A stretch of DNA of 64,000 nt from Neoechinorhynchus agilis (lineage: Eukaryota; Acanthocephala), in the NCBI GenBank assembly GCA_051530055.1, contig CM121342.1, positions 2,480,001 through 2,544,000 of the forward strand. The letters run 5' to 3'. The number at the start of each line of letters is the position of its first letter. The stretch's first letter is position 1. Below, in pieces: positions 1 through 12,788 of this stretch. The translations under genes and the position numbers were made by a program. The notes beneath the pieces were generated by a model. That model was not told where the DNA came from. It saw only the letters and a program-made list of their open reading frames with translations, and did no database searches.

Positions 1-2560
1 TTTTCCGGCGCGGAGAGTTCCTCTTCCGATGGTTGAATGTTTACAGGAGGAGATGAACAGGCTTCAAGCAATCGGCGTTCTAAGGAAAGTGGATCCGACG
101 AGAGAACCGCTGGAATGGGCCACACCGATCGTTCTCATGAAGAAAGCGAATAACAGGATCAGAGTATGTTGTGATTTTCGAGCCACTATAAACGAATATC
201 TTAAAAGAGACTTGTATAATTCCGAAAATCGAGGATATATTAAGCAAGATCGGTTCCGGACGGAAATGTAGCAAACTCGATCTGAAAGATGCCTACCTAC
301 AGTTACCGGTATCACAAAAATCGCAAAAACTATTGACGATTACAACGCCTATGGGTTATTATCAATATACGAGATTGCCATTTGGGATCTATTCAGCGCC
401 TTTCATATTTCAGCGATTTATGAATCAGTTATTAGAAGATATTCCGAATGTCACAGTATACTTAGATGATATCGTGATAGGCGGAAACGACGATGAGCAA
501 CACATATACAACCTACGTCGAGTTCTGCAGAGATTGGAAGACACAGGATTAACACTGAAGTTAGGAAAATGCTGTTTTCTCCAGGAAAAGGTTGAGATTT
601 TAGGAATGATCTGGGAATCGGGGAAAATAAGAGCACCACCAGCAAAATTGCGGTCAATGATCAATTGTCCACCTCCGAAAACACGAACGCAATTGAGAGC
701 CTTCCTCGGAGCAGCAGGATAACATGAACGATTTTTGCCACATTTGCACGCTGTGTGTAGTCCGCTTCATAGACTGACCAGTTCGAAGATTCCATGGAGA
801 TGGGGCAAAATAGAACAAGGTAGTTTCATGGCAGCGAAAAAGTTGATGGAACATCCGAAAGTGTTGATGCCGTATGCTGCTGAAAAAGAGGTGATCCTGT
901 CGTGTGATGCGAGTGAAGTGGGGTTTGGGCGGTACTCTTGCAGCAGGAAGGGAGAAACTGGAGAGCGATCGCGTATGCGTCAAGAACTTTATCACCTGCG
1001 GAAAAAAATATTCAACAATAGATAAAGAAGCCGGGGCGATATTGTTTGGAATAAAGAAATTTTACCACTTCTTATTCGGACGTAGTTTTCGACTGATGAC
1101 CGATCACAAACCTTTGATTCACATATTCGGACATAAAAAAGAATTGAATCAGATACATGGTAACCGTTTGCGAAGATGGGCGATTGTGTTGGCCGAATAT
1201 GATTACACCATCGAATATGTGAAAGGCAAAGAGAATGTATATGCCGATGCACTATCAAGAATACCAGAAGTTTCAAATGAACCAGTGGAGAGTTTTGTCA
1301 ATGAAATTGATCTAATAGATTGTGACGATTCAAAACTCATAAACGCAGAAATGTTGAAACGGAGTTTAAGAAACGATAATGTGCTGGCGAGGGTGTGTAG
1401 GTATATCAAGACACAATGGCCCGAAGTGATTCCGAATGATTTACGGATATATTACGAAAAGAGGGGAGAAATATCGGTCGAAAACAACATCCTATTTTGG
1501 CTGGGTAGGATGATTATCCTTGGGGCGTTGCGAGATGGGGTTCTCAAAATGCTACATCAAAGCCATCCCGGATGTACGTCGATGAAGTCTTTGGCCAGGA
1601 TGTACGTCTGGTGGCCACGATTGGATAAAGCGATGGAAGACTATGTGAGTCGATGTCAGGCGTGTCAAGAAGAGCAACCGGAGCTACTAGAGATGGATAT
1701 GATACCTTGGGATGTGCCGAGGACTCCCTGGGAGCGGATCCACATAGATTACGCTGGTCCAGTGCAAAACACAATGTGGCTCATCGTGGTCGATGCGTTC
1801 ACGAAGTGGCCAGAGGTAATCGAAGTGCGCTCGAATGATGCGACGACCCTCGTCGCTCATATGCGCCGATTATTCTGCCGTTTCGGTTTGCCAAAAAAGG
1901 TGGTCATGGATAACGGTTCAAGCTTCCGATCCGAAACGTTTCAAGATTTCCTAATGAGTAATGGAATTAAACCTATTCATTCGACATCATACCACCTTCG
2001 TACTAACGGTCAAGCTGAGCGATTTGTTCGAACAGTAAAAGAGAGGGTTTCAGATTTTTCCCTCGATGCGCGTACGAAAATCAATTACAAAGCTTTCTAT
2101 TAAGCTACCGAAACTGTCCAAATGCGACGACCGGAGTAAGTCCTGCGGTGGCGATGTTCGGACGCCCAATTCGAGTACTATTCGATAACCTTCACAAGGA
2201 CGACCACGACACTAGGGTGGAAAACAAAGAAAAATGGAAGGATAAGCACGACCAAGGCTCAAAATGGAGGGAATTCGAGAAGGACGAGCAGGTGTGGTGC
2301 AAGACGCAACATGATCGACGATGGTGTTCAGGGCGAGTTGAGAATCGAAATGGTCCCGTCTCCTATGAAGTTAGGACCGAAAGAGGGATAGGGAGAAAAC
2401 ACGCCGATCACCTGAGACCAGCAGTAGCCATAGCAGAGGCAGGGGAATTGCCGCGATCTTGTGCCTCATTGGTTGATGACTGGACCAGTGCGGTATCCCC
2501 AAGGCACGTTGGACTTGCGAAATACAGCAGTGTTTACCCTAGCCTTGTGTTGACCGTTTA
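1..2560 (+). mobile_element. Ty3/gypsy LTR retrotransposon pol fossil
   Basis: Remnant of a Ty3/gypsy-type polyprotein, cut by the left window edge. In order I can read reverse transcriptase (about 30-720, with a YLDD-type catalytic box), RNase H (about 735-1270), the zinc-binding integrase N-terminus (about 1550-1670, HxxH/CxxC spacing) and the integrase core (about 1730-2100), followed by a short chromodomain-like or C-terminal tail region to about 2560. No LTR is visible inside the window. The element is broken, with several interruptions, and is best treated as an old fossil. It is followed directly by pieces of other elements, so it lies in a nested repeat cluster. Confidence 0.85.
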
Positions 2561-2960
2561 ATCAGGACGTCCAGGAACGGAATCTTTCCTTCGTCATTCT
2601 CGTTATTAACGGTCCACTGAATGTGCGGATCTTGACTGTTCAATGCGGCCTTAAGTGATTTATTACTGTGGTTAGAATCAATCATAATGAACACATCATC
2701 CACATACCGCCACCACCGTGTGCCAAGAAAGTGGACTACCACTCCCGCATGTAGATGTCAGCTGAGGTCGGAGCTAATGGTGATCCCATAGCTACTCTAT
2801 TTGTTCGATAGTAAAATGTCACTTCGAATTAAAAAGCGGTCATTCTTGTGAACCATTGGCTCAGTGACTTTGTGAGTAAGTCCGCCGCTAATTCAATCGT
2901 TTTATCCAGTGGGACATTGGTGAAAAGAGCGTTCACATCAGTCGTAAACATCCTGTATTG
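2539..2960 (-). mobile_element. Penelope-like element reverse transcriptase fragment
   Basis: The minus strand encodes a piece of Penelope-type reverse transcriptase: an AMGSPLAPT-like box (near 2745-2810), then RYVDDVF in a WWRYVDDVFIM context, then the downstream IPFLDVLI stretch typical of this family. It is only a fragment, is broken, and lies between two Ty3/gypsy fragments in the opposite orientation. It resembles but does not duplicate the fragment at 4515-5590. Confidence 0.7.
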
Positions 2961-2989
2961 CTCGACTTTAGTTTCCTCATCTCAGTCTC

Positions 2990-3470
2990 AAAAGTTCGAG
3001 CAGTCAAAGATGTCCAGGCTAGAGAATGAACAAGAAGCAATCTGGAAAGCTCGGAGGGTTCCATTTGCGTTGGATGAAGCGCTAGAAGAAGAATTAGAAA
3101 GACCAGTTAGTGATGGAATGCTGGTCGCAATAGACGTGCCGAAGGAAAATATAAAATGGGCATCCCCGATGGTGGTTGTTAGGAAAGCGAACGGAAATAT
3201 CAGGGCATGTGGGTTTTAGCGTTTGAAAAAGTAACGCTGAAGCTCGCCAATGCGAAATTGTATAGCACAATCGACCTCAATGATGCATATATATATGTGG
3301 AGATTCTTGTCAACGATCAGAATGGTAGAATGATGAAGATAACCACCCCGATATGACGTTTCAAGTGCAAGAGATTACCTTTTAGGAATCTCCGCCGCCC
3401 TGCGATTTTCCAGTGGTATATTAACGGTGTGCTCCGAGAGTTTAGAAGAAATTTAATTTTACTGTTGAAG
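2990..3470 (+). mobile_element. second Ty3/gypsy reverse transcriptase fragment
   Basis: A fragment of the N-terminal half of a gypsy-type reverse transcriptase. Visible landmarks are the WASPMVVVRKANGNIR finger segment and the motif-A stretch YSTIDLNDAY. Its sequence differs from the copy at 1-2560, so it is a separate insertion. It is short and broken. Confidence 0.7.
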
Positions 3471-3479
3471 AGCGATTGG

Positions 3480-4500
3480 GGCGGTAACGGATTCGAACTC
3501 GTTAACCCTTAACTGGGATCTATCCGGAGGGATGTACAAACTTATAACCGTACGGTCTTGGGACATTGAGCGAGGACCAGCGCTTCCCAGACCGAAATCG
3601 ATGGATTGCGAGTGTCCATTCGGCTGTGTATGGAAAAAAACATATCATATTTTGTTTTTTATCTGACTCCGTTTTCAAATGAACTGTTTAAAAAATAAAA
3701 CTCTGTGTGCCCATCTTAATAGATACGCATCCTCAAAACATTTGAAGTTAATTTTTTTGTTAAATAGATGGACCACGAGGCAATTAAATTGGAAATACCA
3801 AATATTCCTCTCGCTTTGATAATCAAGCTCTGCGTCATCGCAATGTTTTTAAACAGATTAGATAATCAATTTATTTTAACAGCTCGACTATTAAGACTTG
3901 ACATGATGGCAACGTTTAATTTTATATAGTGCCTAAGAAGCGCTTACAAAAATTGGGAAGTTTCATTTTGTAAATAATTTAGTACTCGTATAAAATCGAT
4001 GTGCTGATCCAGTGCCGTAGAGATTCGGTGGCCCGCGATCCGAAAACATTACGCGATCAAAGGTAGCGGTTCAGTTACCGCGTTTCCGGTTCCACCGCTG
4101 CGGCGAACATTTTTAATCAACATCTAAGGCCTTTTATTTTTAATGACTGCAAGGACATTAAAAATTACAGAAAGATTTTATTAACTATTTAGAAATTTTA
4201 CAGAGGCATATTTTTTCTTTTTTTTATTGAGGAGCCTAGAAAAAAAGCTACCTTAAAAAAATATTTGGGATATTATTCGAGTCAATGGATATGCAAAATA
4301 AAAGAAATTTCTATTGGTAGTTATCCCTACCCGGATTAAAATTAGTAGATTTAATGCCGTTATTTCGTCCGATAATTTCGGCAGTATCAAGGTTTATCAT
4401 CTAAAATACTAACACACAAGTGTTATCCTGTAGACTAGTTATTGTCATGCGATATGGACTCTTTGTCCGCTAAAACCTCTGAAGAAGAGCACCATTGCTT
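3480..4500. other. non-coding AT-rich stretch
   Basis: No gene or recognised repeat seen. A GTTCGAATCC-like box with flanking complementary bases lies at about 3488-3512 on the minus strand, but no full tRNA fold could be built around it. Confidence 0.4.
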
Positions 4501-4514
4501 CCTCATTGGCAATT

Positions 4515-5590
4515 TCAAGCTGATGCTCGTTTTTTGGCTTCCATAGGTTGAACTAAGCATTCTATTTTGATGGCTTCCATTATTAACTGATTTCGTAAAT
4601 TAGGTTGTACGCTTATCACATTCACGTCATCAAAATCAATTTGATGTTCGCAATTCACCCTGTGATTGGCTATTGCTGAGGAAGCATCGTAACGCCTACA
4701 TGCATATCTGTGCTCTGCGATCCTTTTGCTGAGTCCTTGTTTGGTCTGTCCCGCATATTTGGCTAGACAGTCTTTGCAACGGACATCGAATACAACTTGA
4801 TATTGCTCACATTTTGACTTATTTTTAAGGATGACTGCGAGGTTCTCTTCTTTTGTATTGAACAGAAAGATTGTTTTGTCCAAGTTTCGCAAATCTCGAT
4901 TAAGTACGGATTGAAGTTTGTTATTCACTAATTTAATTCCTATATATTTTGGTTTTTCATTCACCGAACATTTAATGATTCTTTTCTCTTGTCTATTAGC
5001 GATGTTCTTGGCTTTGTGGTAATTTTTTTATCGCCGATTCAGAATAACCCCTAGCTCTCAAAACTTGAGTAATGAGACGTATTTCAACCGTTCTTAACTT
5101 GTTAGTTGATCATATTCTATAGGATCTTAGAAACAGTGACACAGCTGTAGATCTCTTAAAGGACTCCGGATTGTGTCTAAGACCAATGCGAAGGATACCA
5201 GGCTAAATTTGGTTTTCTGGACACACTTTATTCTATCATTTGTAAGGAAGGTAGATGACGACTAACCTTAACACCAAGGAAATTGATAGTAACCTGCTCA
5301 CACTCTTCCGCTGTTACAGCCAATTTGATGTTGTTATGTATGGAATGCAACAACTTTTTTAAATTGTTGGTATCAGTGCAATCTTCGATAATGAAGAATG
5401 TATCGTCCACATATCGCCAGTATTTCTTAAGTCCAGGGAGCAAACTTTTAATATCTTTTTACCACCCTCGCATGAACAGCTCAACTAAGGTTGGAGCTAG
5501 AGGTGATCCCATTGCGACACCGTCATGCTGTTCGTTGAATTTTTCCTCGAATTTGAAAACCCCCTTGCTACATGCTTCATCGTTCGACTA
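4515..5590 (-). mobile_element. Penelope-like element fragment with GIY-YIG endonuclease
   Basis: Minus-strand Penelope-like remnant. From its 5' side: an AMGSPLAPTLVELFMRG box near 5460-5520, the catalytic WRYVDDTFFI at about 5390-5430, then a GIY-YIG endonuclease region at 4515-4964 with the paired CKDCLAKYAGQT core, SKRIAEH and an N-terminal NKSKCEQYQVVFDVRC linker. RT followed by GIY-YIG is diagnostic of Penelope-like retroelements. The copy is incomplete and broken. Confidence 0.8.
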
Positions 5591-5599
5591 ACCTGAAAA

Positions 5600-6160
5600 C
5601 CTGTTACTCTTTAAAAAGTCTTAACAAATTATCGGAATAGATTATTAAGTATCTTTTATAGAATTCGATTAACTTCTTTATAAAGCGCTGCTCTTAATGT
5701 TTGAAGATTTAATTATTCATGCTTGTTTATGGCAGAAAATTAAAGGAATATTTTATTGTGTTTATAAACTAATTACATTCCTTTTTTAATGTTCAAATCT
5801 TCTATTTAAGAGAAAAGGTTAAAGATTATATTAGTTTGAGTATTAATAAAGTGCTCTGTGTTTCTAGATTTTTAATAAACTATTCCAAAAAATTTAGTTC
5901 ATTAAATGACAATGTTCATTTTAAAGAACATAATTTTAGCTTCAAACTGCACACAATACATTGATGAAAAATAAAAAGTGTTTACAGAGAGGAGAAAATA
6001 TACTTGGATTGTAAATATACTGGTGTAGAATGATTGCTAGATTGTTATGTTCCGGATATTGATCGTCAATACAAATATTGGGTAAGCGAAAAGTGCAATC
6101 CTTTTCGATACCCTTTTTTTCTGGAAACTTTCACACTTCCATTCTAAATTTACTAACGTC
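5600..6160. other. gene-free stretch
   Basis: AT-rich sequence between the Penelope-like remnant and PI31. Around 5695-5760 it weakly resembles the dispersed repeat seen near 25500, 48700 and 58780 (a TTTATGGC...AAAATT...AATTTAT-like core). Nothing else recognised. Confidence 0.35.
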
Positions 6161-6166
6161 TTCTCC

Positions 6167-6997
6167 TTAAACGAAAGGATCATTTCCGCCTTCTCTAAAG
6201 GGCATCCTTTGCAAATGATCAGGATCTGGGTTCATAAATCGATTTCCCATTCTATCGGGAGCAGGAAAGACAGGATCGAATCGAGGTCTAAACGACGAAT
6301 TAGGATTGTAGTACATCCGTCCAAGCTGAGGAAAGAATTCGGGGGGAACCGATCTTGCACCATGGAACGGATCAAGATCTGGGTTTCCATACGGAAAGTA
6401 AATTGATGGTTGAACACGCGATGGCGTGTGATGTTGTTGTTGTTGTTTGTATGCAAGTGTTGACATTTGCGCTGGGCCCACTGGTTGCCCACTAGCTGAG
6501 CCCACATCGCCCGTTTTCTCTTTTTGAAAAGGTGCAAGGAATTTATCCATTCTGTCCATAAAGTCTCTCACATTCTTGAAGAGCCGATTAAACGTCTCAA
6601 ATTGTAAAGTGACAAAATCGGATGCGTTTATGTTCATTGTTTCAGATCGGCCAGTTGAGAGTTTTGTAAAGATAATCGTTAAATTAACAGCATCGTCTTC
6701 TGATGGAGTAATTCCGTCGGTCAACGCTTGAGGATCTTCCATTGCGATCGATTGAATATAAAGAACATATCCACGATCATTCTTGCTCAATTCTGCTTCG
6801 AACACACTGTTGGAACCTTCTTGATGCCTTGCATTTTCAGGAATAATTTCGGTTAAAGCGCCGTTAATCGTGTATCTATATCCACATTTCAAAATGTACC
6901 AATGAATTAGCAGAGTCGCCGCCCGGATCCTATCTTTAACGTATGAGCGGTACAATTGGTATATCGTTTCCAAACCAAAGTTGTTCGCTTGATCCAT
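6167..6997 (-). CDS. PSMF1: PI31 proteasome regulator (PSMF1 homolog)
   Basis: A 276-residue single-exon protein with the two-part PI31 architecture. The N-terminal FP (Fbxo7/PI31) domain spans about residues 8-155, recognisable from the LLIHWYILKCGYR start and the late VTLQFETFNRLFKNV helix. The C-terminal proline-rich tail carries the family signatures NPDLDPF, RFDPVFP and NPDPDHL. PI31 binds the 20S proteasome and acts in its transport and assembly. In the vertebrate protein the last residues form a HbYX motif; here the end is DPFV, so the Tyr is replaced by Phe and the preceding hydrophobic residue by Pro. A glutamine/histidine run (about 185-190) is low complexity. A TTTCAG acceptor-like site lies 14 bases before the ATG. 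Assignment is firm; the effect of the altered C-terminus is inference. Confidence 0.9.
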   Translation of the reverse strand: MDQANNFGLETIYQLYRSYVKDRIRAATLLIHWYILKCGYRYTINGALTEIIPENARHQEGSNSVFEAELSKNDRGYVLYIQSIAMEDPQALTDGITPSEDDAVNLTIIFTKLSTGRSETMNINASDFVTLQFETFNRLFKNVRDFMDRMDKFLAPFQKEKTGDVGSASGQPVGPAQMSTLAYKQQQQHHTPSRVQPSIYFPYGNPDLDPFHGARSVPPEFFPQLGRMYYNPNSSFRPRFDPVFPAPDRMGNRFMNPDPDHLQRMPFREGGNDPFV

Positions 6998-6999
6998 TA

Positions 7000-8330
7000 C
7001 GGGACGTTTGTCTGAAATCGAGATGTAGATTATGCGGATTATATCGGGTTACTATTAAAGAACAAAATTCTGGCAATCTTTAAGGTATTTCGCGACGAAA
7101 CCTCGGGAGTGGGAAACTCGATTAAAAATCAAAAGGGAAACGTCGGAATTGTCTTTTCAATCAAAAGGGCCGTCTATATGCTCCAATCGTTCTGCTTTAA
7201 AAAATTCAAATTTTATTTGTTCTGTGCAGTTCAATCCGAAAATACTAACAAGCTGAAAGATTGCTATTTTCTAAGATTTATTTGCTTCAATATTAAAATC
7301 TCTGATTATTTCACTTTTAAAATAAAAAAGGATTAGAATAAATCGTTAAATTTACTTTAACCTGTGTGCTCAAACTAATCGCACCTTATTATGAAAGCAG
7401 TGGAAACGAGGAAAGTTGCTACATGACTAGAATAAATTATTAAGGACGCTACTACTTTAATCTTTTGATGTCTTTGATTATTGTCTTCGGGGGGAAAGAT
7501 ACTTTCTTGACAAACTTTGGGGAAATGTCGTAATTATCCACAGTGAAATAAATTAGTGAAATTAAATCCGAGTGATGGTATAACTAAGAAAAAGAAAGTA
7601 TTTAAACTTTTGATTGAAAAATACGCAAATAAAAGAATTAAGCGTATGCTTACAGTGTTAAGCATCAAAATCATTTTATCAAGAAACTCGTCGTTTGTTG
7701 TGTTCTAACAAATACATCTTTGAGCTATAACGTATTTCAGTGAACGAAATTGAACCCACACGCCATGCGCTTCTATAGCTGCTAAGCGACATCGTAGACC
7801 ATTATATCACAATTCACGCGATTTATGGAATAAAAACCAGTACGAAAATTAAATTTCTCTCCATTACAAATTATTTTGTTAAGGCGATGCGTACTTTTTG
7901 CTCGGTTAGAAGTGTTTATCGGGAAAGTAAACGAATGACGAGTTTATTAAGCAATCCATGCTGACGAGTAGTTTCCTTCGGTACATAATCTTTATTAAAC
8001 ACCTAATTCTAACCGTCGTTTCTTGAATAACAGTTACTCTTTTTTTAATATCCTTTTTTGAATTCCTGCGAATGATCTTGGCCATAAAAATCCAAGTTCC
8101 CTAATCCATTTTATCAACTGATTATCTATAAAAAGTTTATCCTTGACGTTTGCCTTCTTGACAAAAAGATTAAGATTCCTTGAGAAAGCAACGAAGCGGA
8201 TTTGGTCTTCGCGATCCGAGACTATTTTCATGAAATATAATTTCAATAATAACGGCAAGCGTATGAATTTACAATGAAGAAATAAAATTAATAACAAATT
8301 AGTGCTTAAGCCAAAGCAGCAATCGCAGCA
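7000..8330. other. intergenic AT-rich sequence
   Basis: Only short open frames without recognisable domains. The right end merges into the first partial unit of the 337-bp satellite. Confidence 0.4.
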
Positions 8331-8334
8331 ACTA

Positions 8335-11300
8335 TGGAGAAATTCTCGAGAAGCAGCAAGCGATGTAACTACGGGAAAATCAACAAATGATTTAAAAATA
8401 ATTGAATGGATGATAATATTAAAAGACCGTTTGTAAGAGAGCAATTTCCTGAATATAATAAAATCCATATCATTTTGGTCAATAAATTAAGAAAAGAAGC
8501 CGGTTTATCGTTTTGGAACAAATAAAAAACATTTCGGGGTGGTCAGATGAATGTGAATTCAATGAATAAAATCGCTAAAGTCTACATTTCTTCAAGAAAA
8601 TCTTTTAGAGTTTCTATTACGCGTGCAACTTTAATATTCATCCTTTTTTTGCGAACAAACGTTTTGTGAGTTGAGAAATTCTCGAGAAGCAGCAAGCGAT
8701 GTAACTACGGGAAAATCAACAAATGATTTAAAAAATAATTGAATGGATGATAATATTAAAAGACCGTTTGTAAGAGAGCAATTTCCTGAATATAATAAAA
8801 TCCATATCATTTTGGTCAATAAATTAAGAAAAGAAGCCGGTTTATCGTTTTGGAACAAATAAAAAACATTTCGGGGTGGTCAGATGAATGTGAATTCAAT
8901 GAATAAAATCGCTAAAGTCTACATTTCTTCAAGAAAATCTTTTAGAGTTTCTATTACGCGTGCAACTTTAATATTCATCCTTTTTTTGCGAACAAACGTT
9001 TTGTGAGTTGAGAAATTCTCGAGAAGCAGCAAGCGATGTAACTACGGGAAAATCAACAAATGATTTAAAAAATAATTGAATGGATGATAATATTAAAAGA
9101 CCGTTTGTAAGAGAGCAATTTCCTGAATATAATAAAATCCATATCATTTTGGTCAATAAATTAAGAAAAGAAGCCGGTTTATCGTTTTGGAACAAATAAA
9201 AAACATTTCGGGGTGGTCAGATGAATGTGAATTCAATGAATAAAATCGCTAAAGTCTACATTTCTTCAAGAAAATCTTTTAGAGTTTCTATTACGCGTGC
9301 AACTTTAATATTCATCCTTTTTTTGCGAACAAACGTTTTGTGAGTTGAGAAATTCTCGAGAAGCAGCAAGCGATGTAACTACGGGAAAATCAACAAATGA
9401 TTTAAAAAATAATTGAATGGATGATAATATTAAAAGACCGTTTGTAAGAGAGCAATTTCCTGAATATAATAAAATCCATATCATTTTGGTCAATAAATTA
9501 AGAAAAGAAGCCGGTTTATCGTTTTGGAACAAATAAAAAACATTTCGGGGTGGTCAGATGAATGTGAATTCAATGAATAAAATCGCTAAAGTCTACATTT
9601 CTTCATCTTTTAGAGTTTCTATTACGCGTGCAACTTTAATATTCATCCTTTTTTTGCGAACAAACGTTTTGTGAGTTGAGAAATTCTCGAGAAGCAGCAA
9701 GCGATGTAACTACGGGAAAATCAACAAATGATTTAAAAAATAATTGAATGGATGATAATATTAAAAGACCGTTTGTAAGAGAGCAATTTCCTGAATATAA
9801 TAAAATCCATATCATTTTGGTCAATAAATTAAGAAAAGAAGCCGGTTTATCGTTTTGGAACAAATAAAAAACATTTCGGGGTGGTCAGATGAATGTGAAT
9901 TCAATGAATAAAATCGCTAAAGTCTACATTTCTTCAAGAAAATCTTTTAGAGTTTCTATTACGCGTGCAACTTTAATATTCATCCTTTTTTTGCGAACAA
10001 ACGTTTTGTGAGTTGAGAAATTCTCGAGAAGCAGCAAGCGATGTAACTACGGGAAAATCAACAAATGATTTAAAAAATAATTGAATGGATGATAATATTA
10101 AAAGACCGTTTGTAAGAGAGCAATTTCCTGAATATAATAAAATCCATATCATTTTGGTCAATAAATTAAGAAAAGAAGCCGGTTTATCGTTTTGGAACAA
10201 ATAAAAAACATTTCGGGGTGGTCAGATGAATGTGAATTCAATGAATAAAATCGCTAAAGTCTACATTTCTTCAAGAAAATCTTTTAGAGTTTCTATTACG
10301 CGTGCAACTTTAATATTCATCCTTTTTTTGCGAACAAACGTTTTGTGAGTTGAGAAATTCTCGAGAAGCAGCAAGCGATGTAACTACGGGAAAATCAACA
10401 AATGATTTAAAAAATAATTGAATGGATGATAATATTAAAAGACCGTTTGTAAGAGAGCAATTTCCTGAATATAATAAAATCCATATCATTTTGGTCAATA
10501 AATTAAGAAAAGAAGCCGGTTTATCGTTTTGGAACAAATAAAAAACATTTCGGGGTGGTCAGATGAATGTGAATTCAATGAATAAAATCGCTAAAGTCTA
10601 CATTTCTTCAAGAAAATCTTTAGAGTTTCTATTACGCGTGCAACTTTAATATTCATCCTTTTTTTGCGAACAAACGTTTTGTGAGTTGAGAAATTCTCGA
10701 GAAGCAGCAAGCGATGTAACTACGGGAAAATCAACAAATGATTTAAAAAATAATTGAATGGATGATAATATTAAAAGACCGTTTGTAAGAGAGCAATTTC
10801 CTGAATATAATAAAATCCATATCATTTTGGTCAATAAATTAAGAAAAGAAGCCGGTTTATCGTTTTGGAACAAATAAAAAACATTTCGGGGTGGTCAGAT
10901 GAATGTGAATTCAATGAATAAAATCGCTAAAGTCTACATTTCTTCAAGAAAATCTTTTAGAGTTTCTATTACGCGTGCAACTTTAATATTCATCCTTTTT
11001 TTGCGAACAAACGTTTTGTGAGTTGAGAAATTCTCGAGAAGCAGCAAGCGATGTAACTACGGGAAAATCAACAAATGATTTAAAAAATAATTGAATGGAT
11101 GATAATATTAAAAGACAGTTTGTAAGAGAGCAATTTCCTGAATATAATAAAATCCATATCATTTTGGTCAATAAATTAAGAAAAGAAGCCGGTTTATCGT
11201 TTTGGAACAAATAAAAAACATTTCGGGGTGGTCAGATGAATGTGAATTCAATGAATAAAATCGCTAAAGTCTACATTTCTTCAAGAAAATCTTTTAGAGT

Positions 11301-12373
11301 TTCTATTACGCGTGCAACTTTAATATTCATCCTTTTTTTGCGAACAAACGTTTTGTGAGTTGAGAAATTCTCGAGAAGCAGCAAGCGATGTAACTACGGG
11401 AAAATCAACAAATGATTTAAAAAATAATTGAATGGATGATAATATTAAAAGACCGTTTGTAAGAGAGCAATTTCCTGAATATAATAAAATCCATATCATT
11501 TTGGTCAATAAATTAAGAAAAGAAGCCGGTTTATCGTTTTGGAACAAATAAAAAACATTTCGGGGTGGTCAGATGAATGTGAATTCAATGAATAAAATCG
11601 CTAAAGTCTACATTTCTTCAAGAAAATCTTTTAGAGTTTCTATTACGCGTGCAACTTTAATATTCATTCTTTTTTTGCGAACAAACGTTTTGTGAGTTGA
11701 GAAATTCTCGAGAAGCAGCAAGCGATGTAACTACGGGAAAATCAACAAATGATTTAAAAAATAATTGAATGGATGATAATATTAAAAGACCGTTTGTAAG
11801 AGAGCAATTTCCTGAATATAATAAAATCCATATCATTTTGGTCAATAAATTAAGAAAAGAAGCCGGTTTATCGTTTTGGAACAAATAAAAAACATTTCGG
11901 GGTGGTCAGATGAATGTGAATTCAATGAATAAAATCGCTAAAGTCTACATTTCTTCAAGAAAATCTTTTAGAGTTTCTATTACGCGTGCAACTTTAATAT
12001 TCATCCTTTTTTTGCGAACAAACGTTTTGTGAGTTGAGAAATTCTCGAGAAGCAGCAAGCGATGTAACTACGGGAAAATCAACAAATGATTTAAAAAATA
12101 ATTGAATGGATGATAATATTAAAAGACCGTTTGTAAGAGAGCAATTTCCTGAATATAATAAAATCCATATCATTTTGGTCAATAAATTAAGAAAAGAAGC
12201 CGGTTTATCGTTTTGGAACAAATAAAAAACATTTCAGAGTGGTCAGATGAATGTGAATTCAATGAATAAAATCGCTAAAGTCTACATTTCTTCAAGAAAA
12301 TCTTTTAGAGTTTCTATTACGCGTACAACCTTAATATTCATTCTTTTTTTGGGAACAAACGTTTTGTGAGTTG
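8335..12373. repeat. 337-bp satellite, about 12 tandem copies
   Basis: The same unit recurs head to tail at 337-bp steps (for example 8631, 8968, 9305, then 9636, 9973, 10310, 10646, 10983, 11320, 11657, 11994). Internal copies are almost identical. Differences I saw: a 6-bp deletion near 9605, a 1-bp deletion near 10620, C-to-A near 11116, and C-to-T near 11668. The first partial copy and the last copy carry more changes (for example near 12235, 12325-12350), as expected when unequal exchange homogenises the interior. Each unit contains the same 75-codon minus-strand open frame, which I regard as a by-product of low divergence, not as a gene. Confidence 0.97.
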
Positions 12374-12788
12374 GACATTTCATTTTCACAGGTAAACGAA
12401 ATTTCACGAAAATGTCATTAGTTTTAGCAAACGACAAAAGATGTTACCATCATCAAATTTCTTATAAAAGAAAAAACCCACGCGTTGAGAACTCTAACTT
12501 CTTGATTTCGTTCTCCCGCTGAACAGAGCGAGGGGGATAAATTTTTGGTTTTTTTGAATATAAAAACCTACTGTTCAATCAAAAGACTGTAAGTAGCAAC
12601 AAAAACGAAAGAACAAAATTTTGCGTAGTATTTTTCATGTTTCGTACAAATCCCTTCGCCAACTCACGTTCTTATCCATTTGGGGGTATTTTTTGTTCTA
12701 TGTTTCCGAGGGAATGTTATTTACCTTAATGATTTTCCGTCTTCTGGGTTGGGTCCTGATCATTTTCTTCAGAAGAAGAGATTCGGCC

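Noticed and set aside
3484-3515. tRNA-like T-arm (minus strand, GAGTTCGAATCC)
   Set aside because: Flanking bases pair as TAACG/CGTTA but with a 10-nt loop, and no acceptor, D or anticodon arm could be placed.
8034-8468. 144-codon minus-strand frame at the left edge of the satellite
   Set aside because: It runs through the first partial satellite unit and shows no domain; most likely a chance frame.
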